From contig JAHLLM010000014.1 in assembly GCA_020444175.1 (NCBI GenBank), forward strand, positions 1 through 64,000: a DNA stretch of 64,000 nt, written 5' to 3'. This DNA is from Desulfobulbaceae bacterium (GTDB lineage: Bacteria > Desulfobacterota > Desulfobulbia > Desulfobulbales > SURF-16). Made by a program: the position numbers and the translations under genes. How positions within the stretch are numbered: position 1 is the first letter of the stretch; every line of letters begins with the position of its first letter. Of the stretch, positions 17,383 through 24,912 are shown in pieces. The notes beneath the pieces are model-generated. The model was not told where the DNA came from, made no database searches, and saw only the letters and a program-made list of their open reading frames with translations.

Positions 17383-19401
17383 ATGAGCTGGAAAAACCTG
17401 ACCATTGGTAAAAAAATTGTCCTCGGCTACTCAGTTATTATTCTGCTCCTGGTTGCTTTCAGCGCCCTCAACTACTTTGGCATCGGCCACTTGGTGGAAG
17501 ATGCCGAAGAGGTTATTGCCGGCAACAAGCTCAACGGCATTCTGACCCAGAGAGAGGTGGACCATCTTAACTGGGTGGCTGAACTCAGTTCCTTTCTCAA
17601 TGATTCGTCTGTCACCACCCTGAAAGTGGAAACAGATGATCACAAATGCGGTCTGGGCAAATGGCTTTACGGGAATGGACGAAAAGAAGCCGAAAAGTTG
17701 ATCCCCAGCCTGGCCCCGCTCCTGAGAGAACTGGAAAAGCCCCACCTGCATCTGCATGAATCAGCAATAAAAATCGATGATGTTTTTGAAGATGGGGATG
17801 CCTCTCTTCCTGTCCGTATAATAGAAATTGAGGCTGCCCATTACAACTGGGGCGCTCATGTCCGGGACGGCCTTATTAACGAAAATTCGGACATGGACAA
17901 CGTCGAAACCGACCCGACCAGATGCATACTGGGCCAGTGGCTTCTTTCCGATCAGGCCAAGGACGCCTATGAAAAAGGCGATCCCGACTACAAAAAGATA
18001 TGGGACAACATCGCCTCCCCCCATGGAGCCCTGCACGAATCAGCCACTCGTATCAAGAAAGCCCTGGCCGCCGGGGACACACAAGAAGCCATCCGCATCT
18101 TTCAGAATGAAACCAGCCCCAGACTTGAAGAAACGACTCGCATGTTGCAAGATCTGCGTACAGAGGCAGAGCATGAACTGCATGGCATGGCAGAGGCCAA
18201 CAAGATTTTTATCCAGCAGACCAATCCAGCTCTGAAACAGGTCCAGACCATCATCCATCAGCTGCAGAAAGAGACCAGAAAAAATATCATGAGTGACGAA
18301 GGTCTTCTCTCTTCAGCCAAAACAAACCAGTCCCAAGGAATAATTCTGGCGGCAATAACACTTGTGGCCGGTTTACTTATTGCTTTTTTCACGACCCGGG
18401 GACTCATAAAAATCCTTAGCTCGGTTGTAGGCCAGCTTGACCAGGGCGCCATTGAGGTGGATTCAGTCTCAAATCAGATTGCCGCAGCCAGCCACAATCT
18501 GGCTGAAGGAACCTCTGAGCAGGCCGCTACCCTGGAAGAAACCTCATCTTCACTTGAGCAGATGGCATCCCTCACCCGTCAAAATGCGGAAAACACCAAG
18601 CAGGCGGACATAATCATGCGGGAAACACGTGATGCAATCACTGCGGCCGACGACTCCATGAAGAAACTCACCGTTTCCATGGAAGAAATTTCAACCGCCA
18701 GTGCTGAAACCCAGAAAATCGTCAAAACCATTGATGAAATTTCCTTCCAGACAAATCTGCTGGCCTTAAACGCCGCAGTGGAAGCGGCAAGGGCCGGAGA
18801 AGCCGGAGCGGGTTTTGCCGTGGTGGCGGACGAGGTGAGAAGTTTGGCCATGCGGGCCGCCGAGTCGGCTAAAGACACATCAAGTTTGATTGACGCTACC
18901 ATGGAAAAGGTTCGCACTGGAGAAGATCTTCTTTCTGAAACCAGCGGCTCCTTTGATCTTGCGGCAAAGGCATCCGACAAGGTCAGCAACCTGGTGACCG
19001 AAATCGCCACCGCGTCCAGCGAGCAGGCCCAGGGTCTTGACCAGGTTAATAAAGCTGTTTCAGAAATCGACAAGGTGACCCAGGTCAATGCCGCCGTTGC
19101 CGAAGAGTCTGCATCAGCTGCTGAAGAACTTACCGCCCAGGCCGCATCCATGATGGAAATTGTAGCTCACCTGCAGAGATTAGTTGGTGCAACTACAGAA
19201 AAGAAACCCGGCAGGCCGGAAAAAGCCCAAACAGACAGGGAAACAGAGACAAAGCGGTCCGCAGGCAGGGAAAAGCAGCAACAGGCTGCCAAGCAGCTGC
19301 CATCAACACCGAGTAGCGGCAAAGGGAAGAAGACATCAGGCGGAACAAAATCACCGGAAGACGTAATCCCCTTTGACGAGGATGATTTCCAGGATTTTTA
19401 A
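17383..19401 (+). CDS. Methyl-accepting chemotaxis protein with two extracytoplasmic CZB domains
   Basis: 672 aa. Transmembrane segment 1 is at about residues 11-33 and segment 2 at about 320-342. Between them are two tandem CZB (chemoreceptor zinc-binding) domains. The first has DHLNW, CGLGKWL and HLHLHES; the second has AHYNW, CILGQWL and HGALHES, each giving the expected His-Cys-His-His ligands. The MCP signalling hairpin has the highly conserved tip [20 protein letters not shown] near residue 450 and methylation helices on both sides. The tail ends in an acidic [15 protein letters not shown] domains are best known from cytoplasmic receptors; the topology here would place both outside. The ligand is probably zinc or a zinc-dependent oxidant signal, by inference. 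Confidence 0.9.
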   Translation: MSWKNLTIGKKIVLGYSVIILLLVAFSALNYFGIGHLVEDAEEVIAGNKLNGILTQREVDHLNWVAELSSFLNDSSVTTLKVETDDHKCGLGKWLYGNGRKEAEKLIPSLAPLLRELEKPHLHLHESAIKIDDVFEDGDASLPVRIIEIEAAHYNWGAHVRDGLINENSDMDNVETDPTRCILGQWLLSDQAKDAYEKGDPDYKKIWDNIASPHGALHESATRIKKALAAGDTQEAIRIFQNETSPRLEETTRMLQDLRTEAEHELHGMAEANKIFIQQTNPALKQVQTIIHQLQKETRKNIMSDEGLLSSAKTNQSQGIILAAITLVAGLLIAFFTTRGLIKILSSVVGQLDQGAIEVDSVSNQIAAASHNLAEGTSEQAATLEETSSSLEQMASLTRQNAENTKQADIIMRETRDAITAADDSMKKLTVSMEEISTASAETQKIVKTIDEISFQTNLLALNAAVEAARAGEAGAGFAVVADEVRSLAMRAAESAKDTSSLIDATMEKVRTGEDLLSETSGSFDLAAKASDKVSNLVTEIATASSEQAQGLDQVNKAVSEIDKVTQVNAAVAEESASAAEELTAQAASMMEIVAHLQRLVGATTEKKPGRPEKAQTDRETETKRSAGREKQQQAAKQLPSTPSSGKGKKTSGGTKSPEDVIPFDEDDFQDF

Positions 19402-19424
19402 TAAAAGATAGGAATCAGAGAGGT

Positions 19425-19463
19425 AAAGGGGCAAAGGGTATGAACGCATCCCTTTGCCCCTTT
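19425..19463. terminator. Bidirectional terminator between the chemoreceptor and fbp
   Basis: The arms AAAGGGGCAAAGGG (19425-19438) and CCCTTTGCCCCTTT (19450-19463) are perfect 14-bp complements with an 11-nt loop, and T-rich sequence follows rightwards. It lies between two convergent genes (stops at 19401 and 19469) and can serve both. Confidence 0.85.
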
Positions 19464-19468
19464 CTTTA

Positions 19469-20476
19469 TTATTTCAAGAACGTCTCGGCTTCATCCACAT
19501 CAAGCTTACTGCCGATTATGAGTGGAACCCGCTCATGGAGTTCACTTGGTTCGATATCCAGAATATTAATGCCATCATCCGTGACCGCTCGACCGCCGGC
19601 CTGCTCAATGAGCATTGCCAGAGGCGCCGCTTCATAGAGCAACCGAAGCTTCCCGTATGGCTTTTCAGGGTTTTTAGTGTCTCTCGGGTAGGCAAAAATA
19701 CCGCCGGCAATCAGGTTGCGATGAAAATCCGCCACAAGGGAGCCGATATACCTGGCACTGTAAGGTCTCCCTTTTTCCTTATCCTCTTCTTTCAACGAAT
19801 CGATATAAGCACGTACATTTTCCATCCAGAACTTACTGTTTCCTTCATTGGCGCTCAGGTATTTACCCCGCTCAGGAGTCCTGATATCGGGATGCGACAG
19901 GTAAAATTCTCCAACACTAGGATCAAGAGTAAAGCCCTGCACTCCCTCACCGGTTGTAAAAACCATCATAGTGCTGGATCCATAAAGTATGTAGCCCGCG
20001 GCAACCTGTTCACTTCCTTTTTGCAGGAGGTCACCAAGCCCCCCCTGTCCACTTGCCGACTTACGGCGATGCACTGAAAAAATTGTTCCGATATTGACGT
20101 TTACATCAATGTTTGAAGACCCGTCAAGAGGATCAAAGGCCAGGGTATATTTGCCTTCATAGCCTTCCTTGACAGCAATAACATCCTCCTCTTCTTCAGA
20201 GGCCATGATACAAAGATAGCCGCAACGAGCCATTCTTTTCTTAATCGTGTTGTTGGCAAATTCATCAAGTTTCTGAACTTCTTCCCCTTGAATATTGGTT
20301 TTGCCCGACATGCCCAGAACATCGGCAAGTCCAGCCATATTCACTTCGGCGGAAATAGTTTTTCCTGCAACTATCAACTCATTGAGGAGGCCGGAAAGAT
20401 CGCCCGTGGCTTCGGGATGCAAACGTTGACTATCAACAATATGGCGGATAACTGTTATTCCTAGTGGTCTGTGCAT
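19469..20476 (-). CDS. fbp: Fructose-1,6-bisphosphatase, class I
   Basis: 335 aa, standard for class I FBPase. The metal and phosphate site FDPLDGSSNIDVNVNIGT is at about residues 113-130. Further signatures are GYILYGSSTMMV and the substrate-binding KYLSANEGN and YGKLRLLYEAAPLA near residue 285. It hydrolyses fructose-1,6-bisphosphate in gluconeogenesis. The gene is single, with its own upstream gap of about 150 bp, and shares a terminator with the preceding chemoreceptor gene. Confidence 0.96.
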   Translation of the reverse strand: MHRPLGITVIRHIVDSQRLHPEATGDLSGLLNELIVAGKTISAEVNMAGLADVLGMSGKTNIQGEEVQKLDEFANNTIKKRMARCGYLCIMASEEEEDVIAVKEGYEGKYTLAFDPLDGSSNIDVNVNIGTIFSVHRRKSASGQGGLGDLLQKGSEQVAAGYILYGSSTMMVFTTGEGVQGFTLDPSVGEFYLSHPDIRTPERGKYLSANEGNSKFWMENVRAYIDSLKEEDKEKGRPYSARYIGSLVADFHRNLIAGGIFAYPRDTKNPEKPYGKLRLLYEAAPLAMLIEQAGGRAVTDDGINILDIEPSELHERVPLIIGSKLDVDEAETFLK

Positions 20477-20625
20477 TTTTTACTCCAATCCGAGTCACTG
20501 GTTAAAAAAGTTTACATTGTTAAGTATTGCTGGTTTTAAAAGTTAACATAATTTATTCGCAGCAATCAACCATTTAACTGAATAACCATTCAATAATTTG
20601 ATATATAGGGATCAGCGACCAAAAA

Positions 20626-21537
20626 TTAAAAAAATGGTGAAAATACGTTATTCGGGGTTCTAATTTTTTTTGCCCTATCCATATATTTTACCGCAATGTC
20701 CAGATACTTTTCCCCCTCTTCCGGGCGACCGTGTTTGAGGCAGCCATTGCCATAGATACGGCACTTACGGGCCAACTCAGCTTGGGCCATTTTTCTCTGC
20801 TCATTGGTGAGCCTCTGCTTCTCAAGCAAATTCAGCAAAGATCTTACGCGGAACTTGTCCATGCCTGTGCGGAATTGCACGGATATTTCATCTGAACGGC
20901 CGCCATCTTTCAAGGTGAGTGGCTTGCTGATCTTCAAAAAAGAGGTCACAAGGCTTGCCCTCAGCCAGAAATCATAGTCCTCGCAACAGGGCAGGCTTTC
21001 ATCAAAAACACCTACACGATCAAAAAGTTCTCGCCGCACCATGACGGTGGACATACTGACCACACAGAGCTTAAGACACTGGGGGTAGATATATCCTCCG
21101 GGTTTAAAATGCTTTTTTTTCTGGTTAAGCAGCTTTCCTCTTCTGTACCAGATCTCATCCGTATGCGATATAAGGCAGTCTGGTTCCTGCTCCATCCGGG
21201 CTGACTGCACCGCGAGTTTTTCCCGGTCAAACCAGTCATCGGAATCAAGAAATGCAATAAAATCTCCTGCGGCAGCTCTGATGCCTCTGTTTCGTGCGGC
21301 AGCCGGTCCCTGATTCTCCTGGTAGATATACCTTACGCGCCTTCCACACCCAGCTATATAATCAGCAGTCCTGTCATTTGATCCATCATCGACAACGATT
21401 AATTCATAATCGTCGCAACTCTGGCCGAAAACGGAATCAACGGCTTTCGTTAAAAATGAAATTCGATTATAGGTTGGTATAATCACAGAAATTTTTTTTG
21501 CCTGTTCAGGTGACATGATTTTTCTGATGTACCACAT
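20626..21537 (-). CDS. Family 2 glycosyltransferase
   Basis: 303 aa. The GT-A fold begins with ISVIIPTYNRISFLTKAVDS near residue 17. The nucleotide-sugar sites follow: VVDDGSNDRT near 50, NQGPAAARNRGI near 78, and the DXD-type FLDSDDWFDRE near 97. There is no membrane segment, so it is probably cytosolic, adding a sugar to a lipid or polysaccharide precursor. The acceptor is unknown and there is no polysaccharide cluster next to it. The C-terminal 70 residues are helical and basic. The start at MWYIRK or at the internal Met (residue 8, MSPEQ) cannot be decided; neither has a clear ribosome-binding site. Confidence 0.85.
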   Translation of the reverse strand: MWYIRKIMSPEQAKKISVIIPTYNRISFLTKAVDSVFGQSCDDYELIVVDDGSNDRTADYIAGCGRRVRYIYQENQGPAAARNRGIRAAAGDFIAFLDSDDWFDREKLAVQSARMEQEPDCLISHTDEIWYRRGKLLNQKKKHFKPGGYIYPQCLKLCVVSMSTVMVRRELFDRVGVFDESLPCCEDYDFWLRASLVTSFLKISKPLTLKDGGRSDEISVQFRTGMDKFRVRSLLNLLEKQRLTNEQRKMAQAELARKCRIYGNGCLKHGRPEEGEKYLDIAVKYMDRAKKIRTPNNVFSPFF

Positions 21538-21616
21538 TTTTTTTGACTTTTACTGTAAAAAAAGAGAAAATTTGTGAATATTTTTATTTTTCCTAACTTG
21601 ACAGTTCCGGACAAAT

Positions 21617-21762
21617 TTGATGAACTCCCAAAAATTAACAATATCGCAAAAAGCCCTGAAGCTGACCATTGGTCAACGCGAAATCAAGAACCTATATGCA
21701 TCCAGGCATCTGTCGAGCGATTTTACCATCCCCGGAGAGCATAAATGAGAGACCGTCGAAAT
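21617..21762 (+). repeat. MITE-like element, family 1, copy E
   Basis: The left end is TTGATGAACTCCCAAAA and the middle AAGCCCTGAAGCTGACCATT followed by GGTCAACGC. The right end is GAGCATAAATGAGAGACCGTC. The right end contains an ATG in frame with the downstream cytochrome gene, producing a spurious longer reading frame. It occupies most of the gap between the glycosyltransferase and cytochrome genes. Confidence 0.72.
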
Positions 21763-21792
21763 TGCTGGATCAATTCTATAATGGAGGAGAAA

Positions 21793-23124
21793 ATGAAAAA
21801 AAGAAGGTGGCTTAAGTCAATACTCATTGGCTGCTCGCTTCCACTGGCGTTATTTGGTTTGGCTTCCTCTTCCGGTGCTCAAGAAATCTGTATCACTTGC
21901 CATCGAAATGTTTCACCCGGACTGGTTCAGGACTGGGAGGCAAGTAAGCACAGTGAAAATGACGTCACCTGTTCAACCTGTCATGGAGACAAGCATGACA
22001 AAGGGGAAAATGCCAAACTGGCTCAGCTGCCGGATGAAAAAGTGTGCGCAGAATGCCATGAAGAACAGTTCAACCAGTTTTCCCTGGGCAAACATAATTA
22101 CGGATGGGCGGCCATGAATGCCATCCCGGCAACCCATCTTGCCCCGGACGAACTGATGGAAGGAGGCGGGGGCTGTGGTGGCTGCCACAACATGGGCATA
22201 AAAACCGATGCCCAGAAAAAAGAACAGCTTGATAAAGGTTATCGATACCAGACAAATTCCTGTGACGAGTGCCACACCCGCCACAGTTTTTCCAAGAAAG
22301 AGGCCCAGAACCCCAGGGCCTGTCAGCAATGCCATATGGGCTACGACCATCCCCAGTGGGAAATGTGGTCAAGCTCCAAACATGGAGAGCGCTATCTGGC
22401 CAAAGAGGCCGGTCATCTCCCCGAAGCTGCTGTTGCGCCCAAATGCCAGGATTGCCACATGGTAGATGGGAACCACAACAACCATACAGCCTGGGGCTTT
22501 CTTGGTGTTCGCCTTCCGCTTCCGGAAGACAAGCAGTGGGCAGCCGACCGGGTTACCATACTGAAAGCCCTCGCCGTACTCAATCCAGAGACAGGCGAAC
22601 CCGGCCCCGTCTTTGACGCGGTCAAAGCTCTGGACCTGGCCCGTCTTGACCAGGAATCATGGCAGAAAGAACGGGACAAAATGCTGAAGGTATGCTCAGG
22701 CTGCCATGCCTATTCCTATGCCAAGGAGAGGCTGGACAGGGGCGACTCCATGCTGCAAAAGCTTGACCGTATGATGGCGGATGCCATTGAGACCGTTGCG
22801 GCTCTCTACCGGGACGGGCTGATCACAAAACCAGCGGACTACCCATTCAACTATCCATTCCTGCTGACATTCATGGAAACCGGCGGGGCTGAAGGCAAAA
22901 AAAACTCAAGCAGAATTTCCTACATCGACCAGGTCCTGTTGCAGATGTATATGAAGCATCGCATGCGCGGTTACCAGGGATTTTTCCATATCAACCCGGA
23001 CTATGCATACTGGTATGGATATTCTGAAATGGTGAAAGATCTCGGAGAGATCAAGGAGCTTGCCCGAACAATCCGGGCAACGCATAAAAAAGAGCCTCCC
23101 ACGCAAGAAGGTATACGCGGTTAA
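21793..23124 (+). CDS. Octaheme c-type cytochrome, hydroxylamine oxidoreductase (HAO) family
   Basis: 443 aa from the ATG at 21793, which has GGAGGA just upstream. The signal peptide (residues 1 to about 29) directs it to the periplasm. There are eight CXXCH haem c motifs: CITCH (residue 33), CSTCH, CAECH, CGGCH, CDECH, CQQCH, CQDCH and CSGCH. Spacing and the flanking GKHNYGWAAMNAIP and HTRHSFSKKEAQNPRACQQC segments are HAO-like. HAO homologues oxidise hydroxylamine or hydrazine when the catalytic haem is cross-linked to a tyrosine; homologues lacking the cross-link reduce nitrite or hydroxylamine. Candidate tyrosines exist near the C-terminus (NPDYAYWYGY) but the state cannot be judged here. 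No quinol-oxidising partner cytochrome is adjacent. A hairpin follows the gene. Confidence 0.88.
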   Translation: MKKRRWLKSILIGCSLPLALFGLASSSGAQEICITCHRNVSPGLVQDWEASKHSENDVTCSTCHGDKHDKGENAKLAQLPDEKVCAECHEEQFNQFSLGKHNYGWAAMNAIPATHLAPDELMEGGGGCGGCHNMGIKTDAQKKEQLDKGYRYQTNSCDECHTRHSFSKKEAQNPRACQQCHMGYDHPQWEMWSSSKHGERYLAKEAGHLPEAAVAPKCQDCHMVDGNHNNHTAWGFLGVRLPLPEDKQWAADRVTILKALAVLNPETGEPGPVFDAVKALDLARLDQESWQKERDKMLKVCSGCHAYSYAKERLDRGDSMLQKLDRMMADAIETVAALYRDGLITKPADYPFNYPFLLTFMETGGAEGKKNSSRISYIDQVLLQMYMKHRMRGYQGFFHINPDYAYWYGYSEMVKDLGEIKELARTIRATHKKEPPTQEGIRG

Positions 23125-23141
23125 AGAGGACCAACGTTCAA

Positions 23142-23199
23142 AGTGACTAAAGTTGAGTGAGATGCTTTTCCATCAGATACCACCTTGACTTTAGTCACT
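23142..23199. terminator. Inverted repeat between convergent genes, AGTGACTAAAGT arms
   Basis: AGTGACTAAAGT (23142-23153) and ACTTTAGTCACT (23188-23199) are perfect 12-bp complements. They lie between the cytochrome stop and the convergent biotin ligase stop, which is inside the right arm. There is no T-run, so the termination function is an inference from position. A related word pair occurs after htrA near 56024. Confidence 0.55.
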
Positions 23200-24145
23200 C
23201 CTGGTACACAATCTCGCCACCATACTCCGTCACTTCAACATTATCTTCCAGATTCCTCATCCTGAGGCCACCGTCGGCTTCCAGGCCAAGCACCAGTGCC
23301 TCATATTGCTTGTTCTTCTGGATATCATAGCCAAAATGCACCTTGCGCCCCACAGAATCACTCATTTTCAGCCAGTTACTTAAAAAATGGCGTTCAAAGT
23401 ACTCATCAGCCCCAGGCTTTTCGCCAAGCTCCATTTCCTCCAGCAAGTGGAGCAAGCCCACATACCAGGACAATTTAGCAAGCAGCAGGGCTGCGACCTC
23501 TTTGGTGTCATACTGCTTTCCGGAAATACGGTACATTGACGAGGCCAGGGCCTGAAGCTCCGGCGGAAACTCGGAGTTATTGACATTCAGCCCCATGCCG
23601 ATGAGGAGGTATTCCTCTCCTGTTTCAGGGCTGACCATGCTTTCCGTCAGGATGCCGGCCACTTTTTTCCCGTGCACATGCACGTCATTGACCCACTTGA
23701 TACGGCCGGATACGCCAAAATGATTGACCGTTTCACAGCAGGCCATACCCGCTACCAGAGGCAGCAGGCGACTCTTCTCCGGAAGCAGTGTGTTGACCAG
23801 TACCAGGGTCATCCAGATGCCGCCCTGTGGGGCATGCCAGTAGCGCTGAAAACGTCCTTTTCCTGCAGAAAGAGACCCGGCCAGGATAACCGTACCACTT
23901 GGAAACGATTGACCGGCTTTTTCGTGCTCCCGGATCTGCATGCGCGCCGTATCCATTCCCCTTTCAAGAGTATCAAAGGAATGGATGATGGACCCAACTA
24001 TTGCCCCATAACGAAAAACGGCCCGTACCTCTTCTTCAGGCAACAGACCGTTCCGGCGAAAAATCTCCTCTCTGGCAGCAGAATCCCGGACGTCAGAGGG
24101 AGATGGAAATTGCGATTTTGAAAGAATCAAATTATCAATTATCAA
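23195..24145 (-). CDS. Biotin--[carboxyl-carrier] ligase (BirA-like, no DNA-binding domain)
   Basis: 316 aa. The catalytic core includes the ATP/biotin loop GSLSAGKGRFQRYWHAP near residue 91 (the family norm is GRGR; here GKGR), the biotin site KWVNDVHVHGKKVAGILTE near residue 145, and GMGLNVNN near 183. The N-terminus has about 85 extra residues but no recognisable winged-helix, so it should not act as the biotin-operon repressor. The C-terminal SH3-like part is present. It is the last of four codirectional genes for a biotin-dependent carboxylase and presumably biotinylates the carrier encoded just upstream. Confidence 0.87.
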   Translation of the reverse strand: MIIDNLILSKSQFPSPSDVRDSAAREEIFRRNGLLPEEEVRAVFRYGAIVGSIIHSFDTLERGMDTARMQIREHEKAGQSFPSGTVILAGSLSAGKGRFQRYWHAPQGGIWMTLVLVNTLLPEKSRLLPLVAGMACCETVNHFGVSGRIKWVNDVHVHGKKVAGILTESMVSPETGEEYLLIGMGLNVNNSEFPPELQALASSMYRISGKQYDTKEVAALLLAKLSWYVGLLHLLEEMELGEKPGADEYFERHFLSNWLKMSDSVGRKVHFGYDIQKNKQYEALVLGLEADGGLRMRNLEDNVEVTEYGGEIVYQE

Positions 24146-24163
24146 TTATCAATTATTAATTAT
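24132..24163. repeat. Heptad tandem repeat (TTATCAA)
   Basis: Three perfect TTATCAA units (24132-24152), one TTATTAA and a partial unit fill the 20-bp space between the biotin ligase start and the carrier gene stop. Period seven is shared with the arrays at 5624 and 8114 although the unit differs. Confidence 0.8.
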
Positions 24164-24165
24164 AC

Positions 24166-24816
24166 TTACTCCCATTCAGCCTTGACACGAGTGATGATTT
24201 TCTCTATGAGCGGCGCCTTGTCAGGAGGGCAGATACCGACCAACGGCTCACCCTGGTCAACGGAAACACCGGGCTGGAAATAGACTGAATGTATTATTCC
24301 CGGATCTCCCTGATAATAAACCGGGGTATCCCTTTTCATCAGAGACATGGTAAAAAGCTCATCACCCGGCTTAATGGAAATGGAACGTTGACCGAATTTC
24401 TCGATCCTGGATTGAATTTCCATGGAAAAGAAATATTTTGCCCGTTCCGGAGCTGGAAACGGCAGGAGAACCTTACGGAGAATCTGTTCAATAATTTCCC
24501 TTTTTTTCAAGGGATGCTTGATGGTAAGAATTTTTTCGCCGGCCTCGACAAACTGACCCTCCAAATCATCGCGAATATATGAAATAACCCCTCGTGATGT
24601 GGCAAAAACGGGTTTTGCATTCCCTTCCCTGGTCAGCACTGAGAGCTTCGTGCCCGGAATATGCCGCCATTTCCCGGTTATTCCCTCTACCTTGTCATCA
24701 AGCCTGACATTAAAACGAATCTGTCCTGTATGAGGTGTACAGATATCAACATATCCGTAAGGATCTTTGCGGTAATCTCCGAGAACTTGATCGTAATCTA
24801 TTTCTTCAGTGTGCAT
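24166..24816 (-). CDS. Atypical biotin carboxyl carrier protein
   Basis: 216 aa. The C-terminal 70 residues align with a biotinyl domain. GDELFTMSLMKRDTPVYYQG (151-170) takes the place of the usual EAMKM segment, with Lys161 in an M-K dipeptide. It is followed by GIIHSVYFQPGVSVDQGEPL, matching the second half of the domain. A second, partial hammerhead-like repeat (AKPVFATSRGVISYI, then VEAGEKILTIKHP) lies at residues 67-103. The long N-terminal half is unlike Escherichia AccB. Its place between the carboxyltransferase and biotin ligase genes supports the assignment. The flanking residues SLMKR are non-canonical, so biotinylation of Lys161 is a prediction. Confidence 0.68.
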   Translation of the reverse strand: MHTEEIDYDQVLGDYRKDPYGYVDICTPHTGQIRFNVRLDDKVEGITGKWRHIPGTKLSVLTREGNAKPVFATSRGVISYIRDDLEGQFVEAGEKILTIKHPLKKREIIEQILRKVLLPFPAPERAKYFFSMEIQSRIEKFGQRSISIKPGDELFTMSLMKRDTPVYYQGDPGIIHSVYFQPGVSVDQGEPLVGICPPDKAPLIEKIITRVKAEWE

Positions 24817-24854
24817 TGATTGGTTTTGTTGGTTTGATTAGTTTTGTTGGATTG

Positions 24855-24902
24855 ATTGGTTTGGTTGGTTTGTTTGCCTGATTTTCAACCAACCGAACCA
24901 AT
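24855..24902. repeat. GGTTGGTT-type hairpin in the carboxylase operon
   Basis: ATTGGTTTGGTTGGTT (24855-24870) pairs with AACCAACCGAACCAAT (24887-24902), 15 of 16 positions. It belongs to a low-complexity tract of TTGGTTT words from about 24818. Located between two codirectional genes, it may be a processing or stability hairpin rather than a terminator. A similar tract and hairpin occurs at 40816. Confidence 0.65.
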
Positions 24903-24912
24903 TCACCCGATT

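Noticed and set aside
21745-21792. Upstream start for the octaheme cytochrome
   Set aside because: It lies in the end of a MITE-like element and would bury the signal peptide; the ATG at 21793 has its own GGAGGA.
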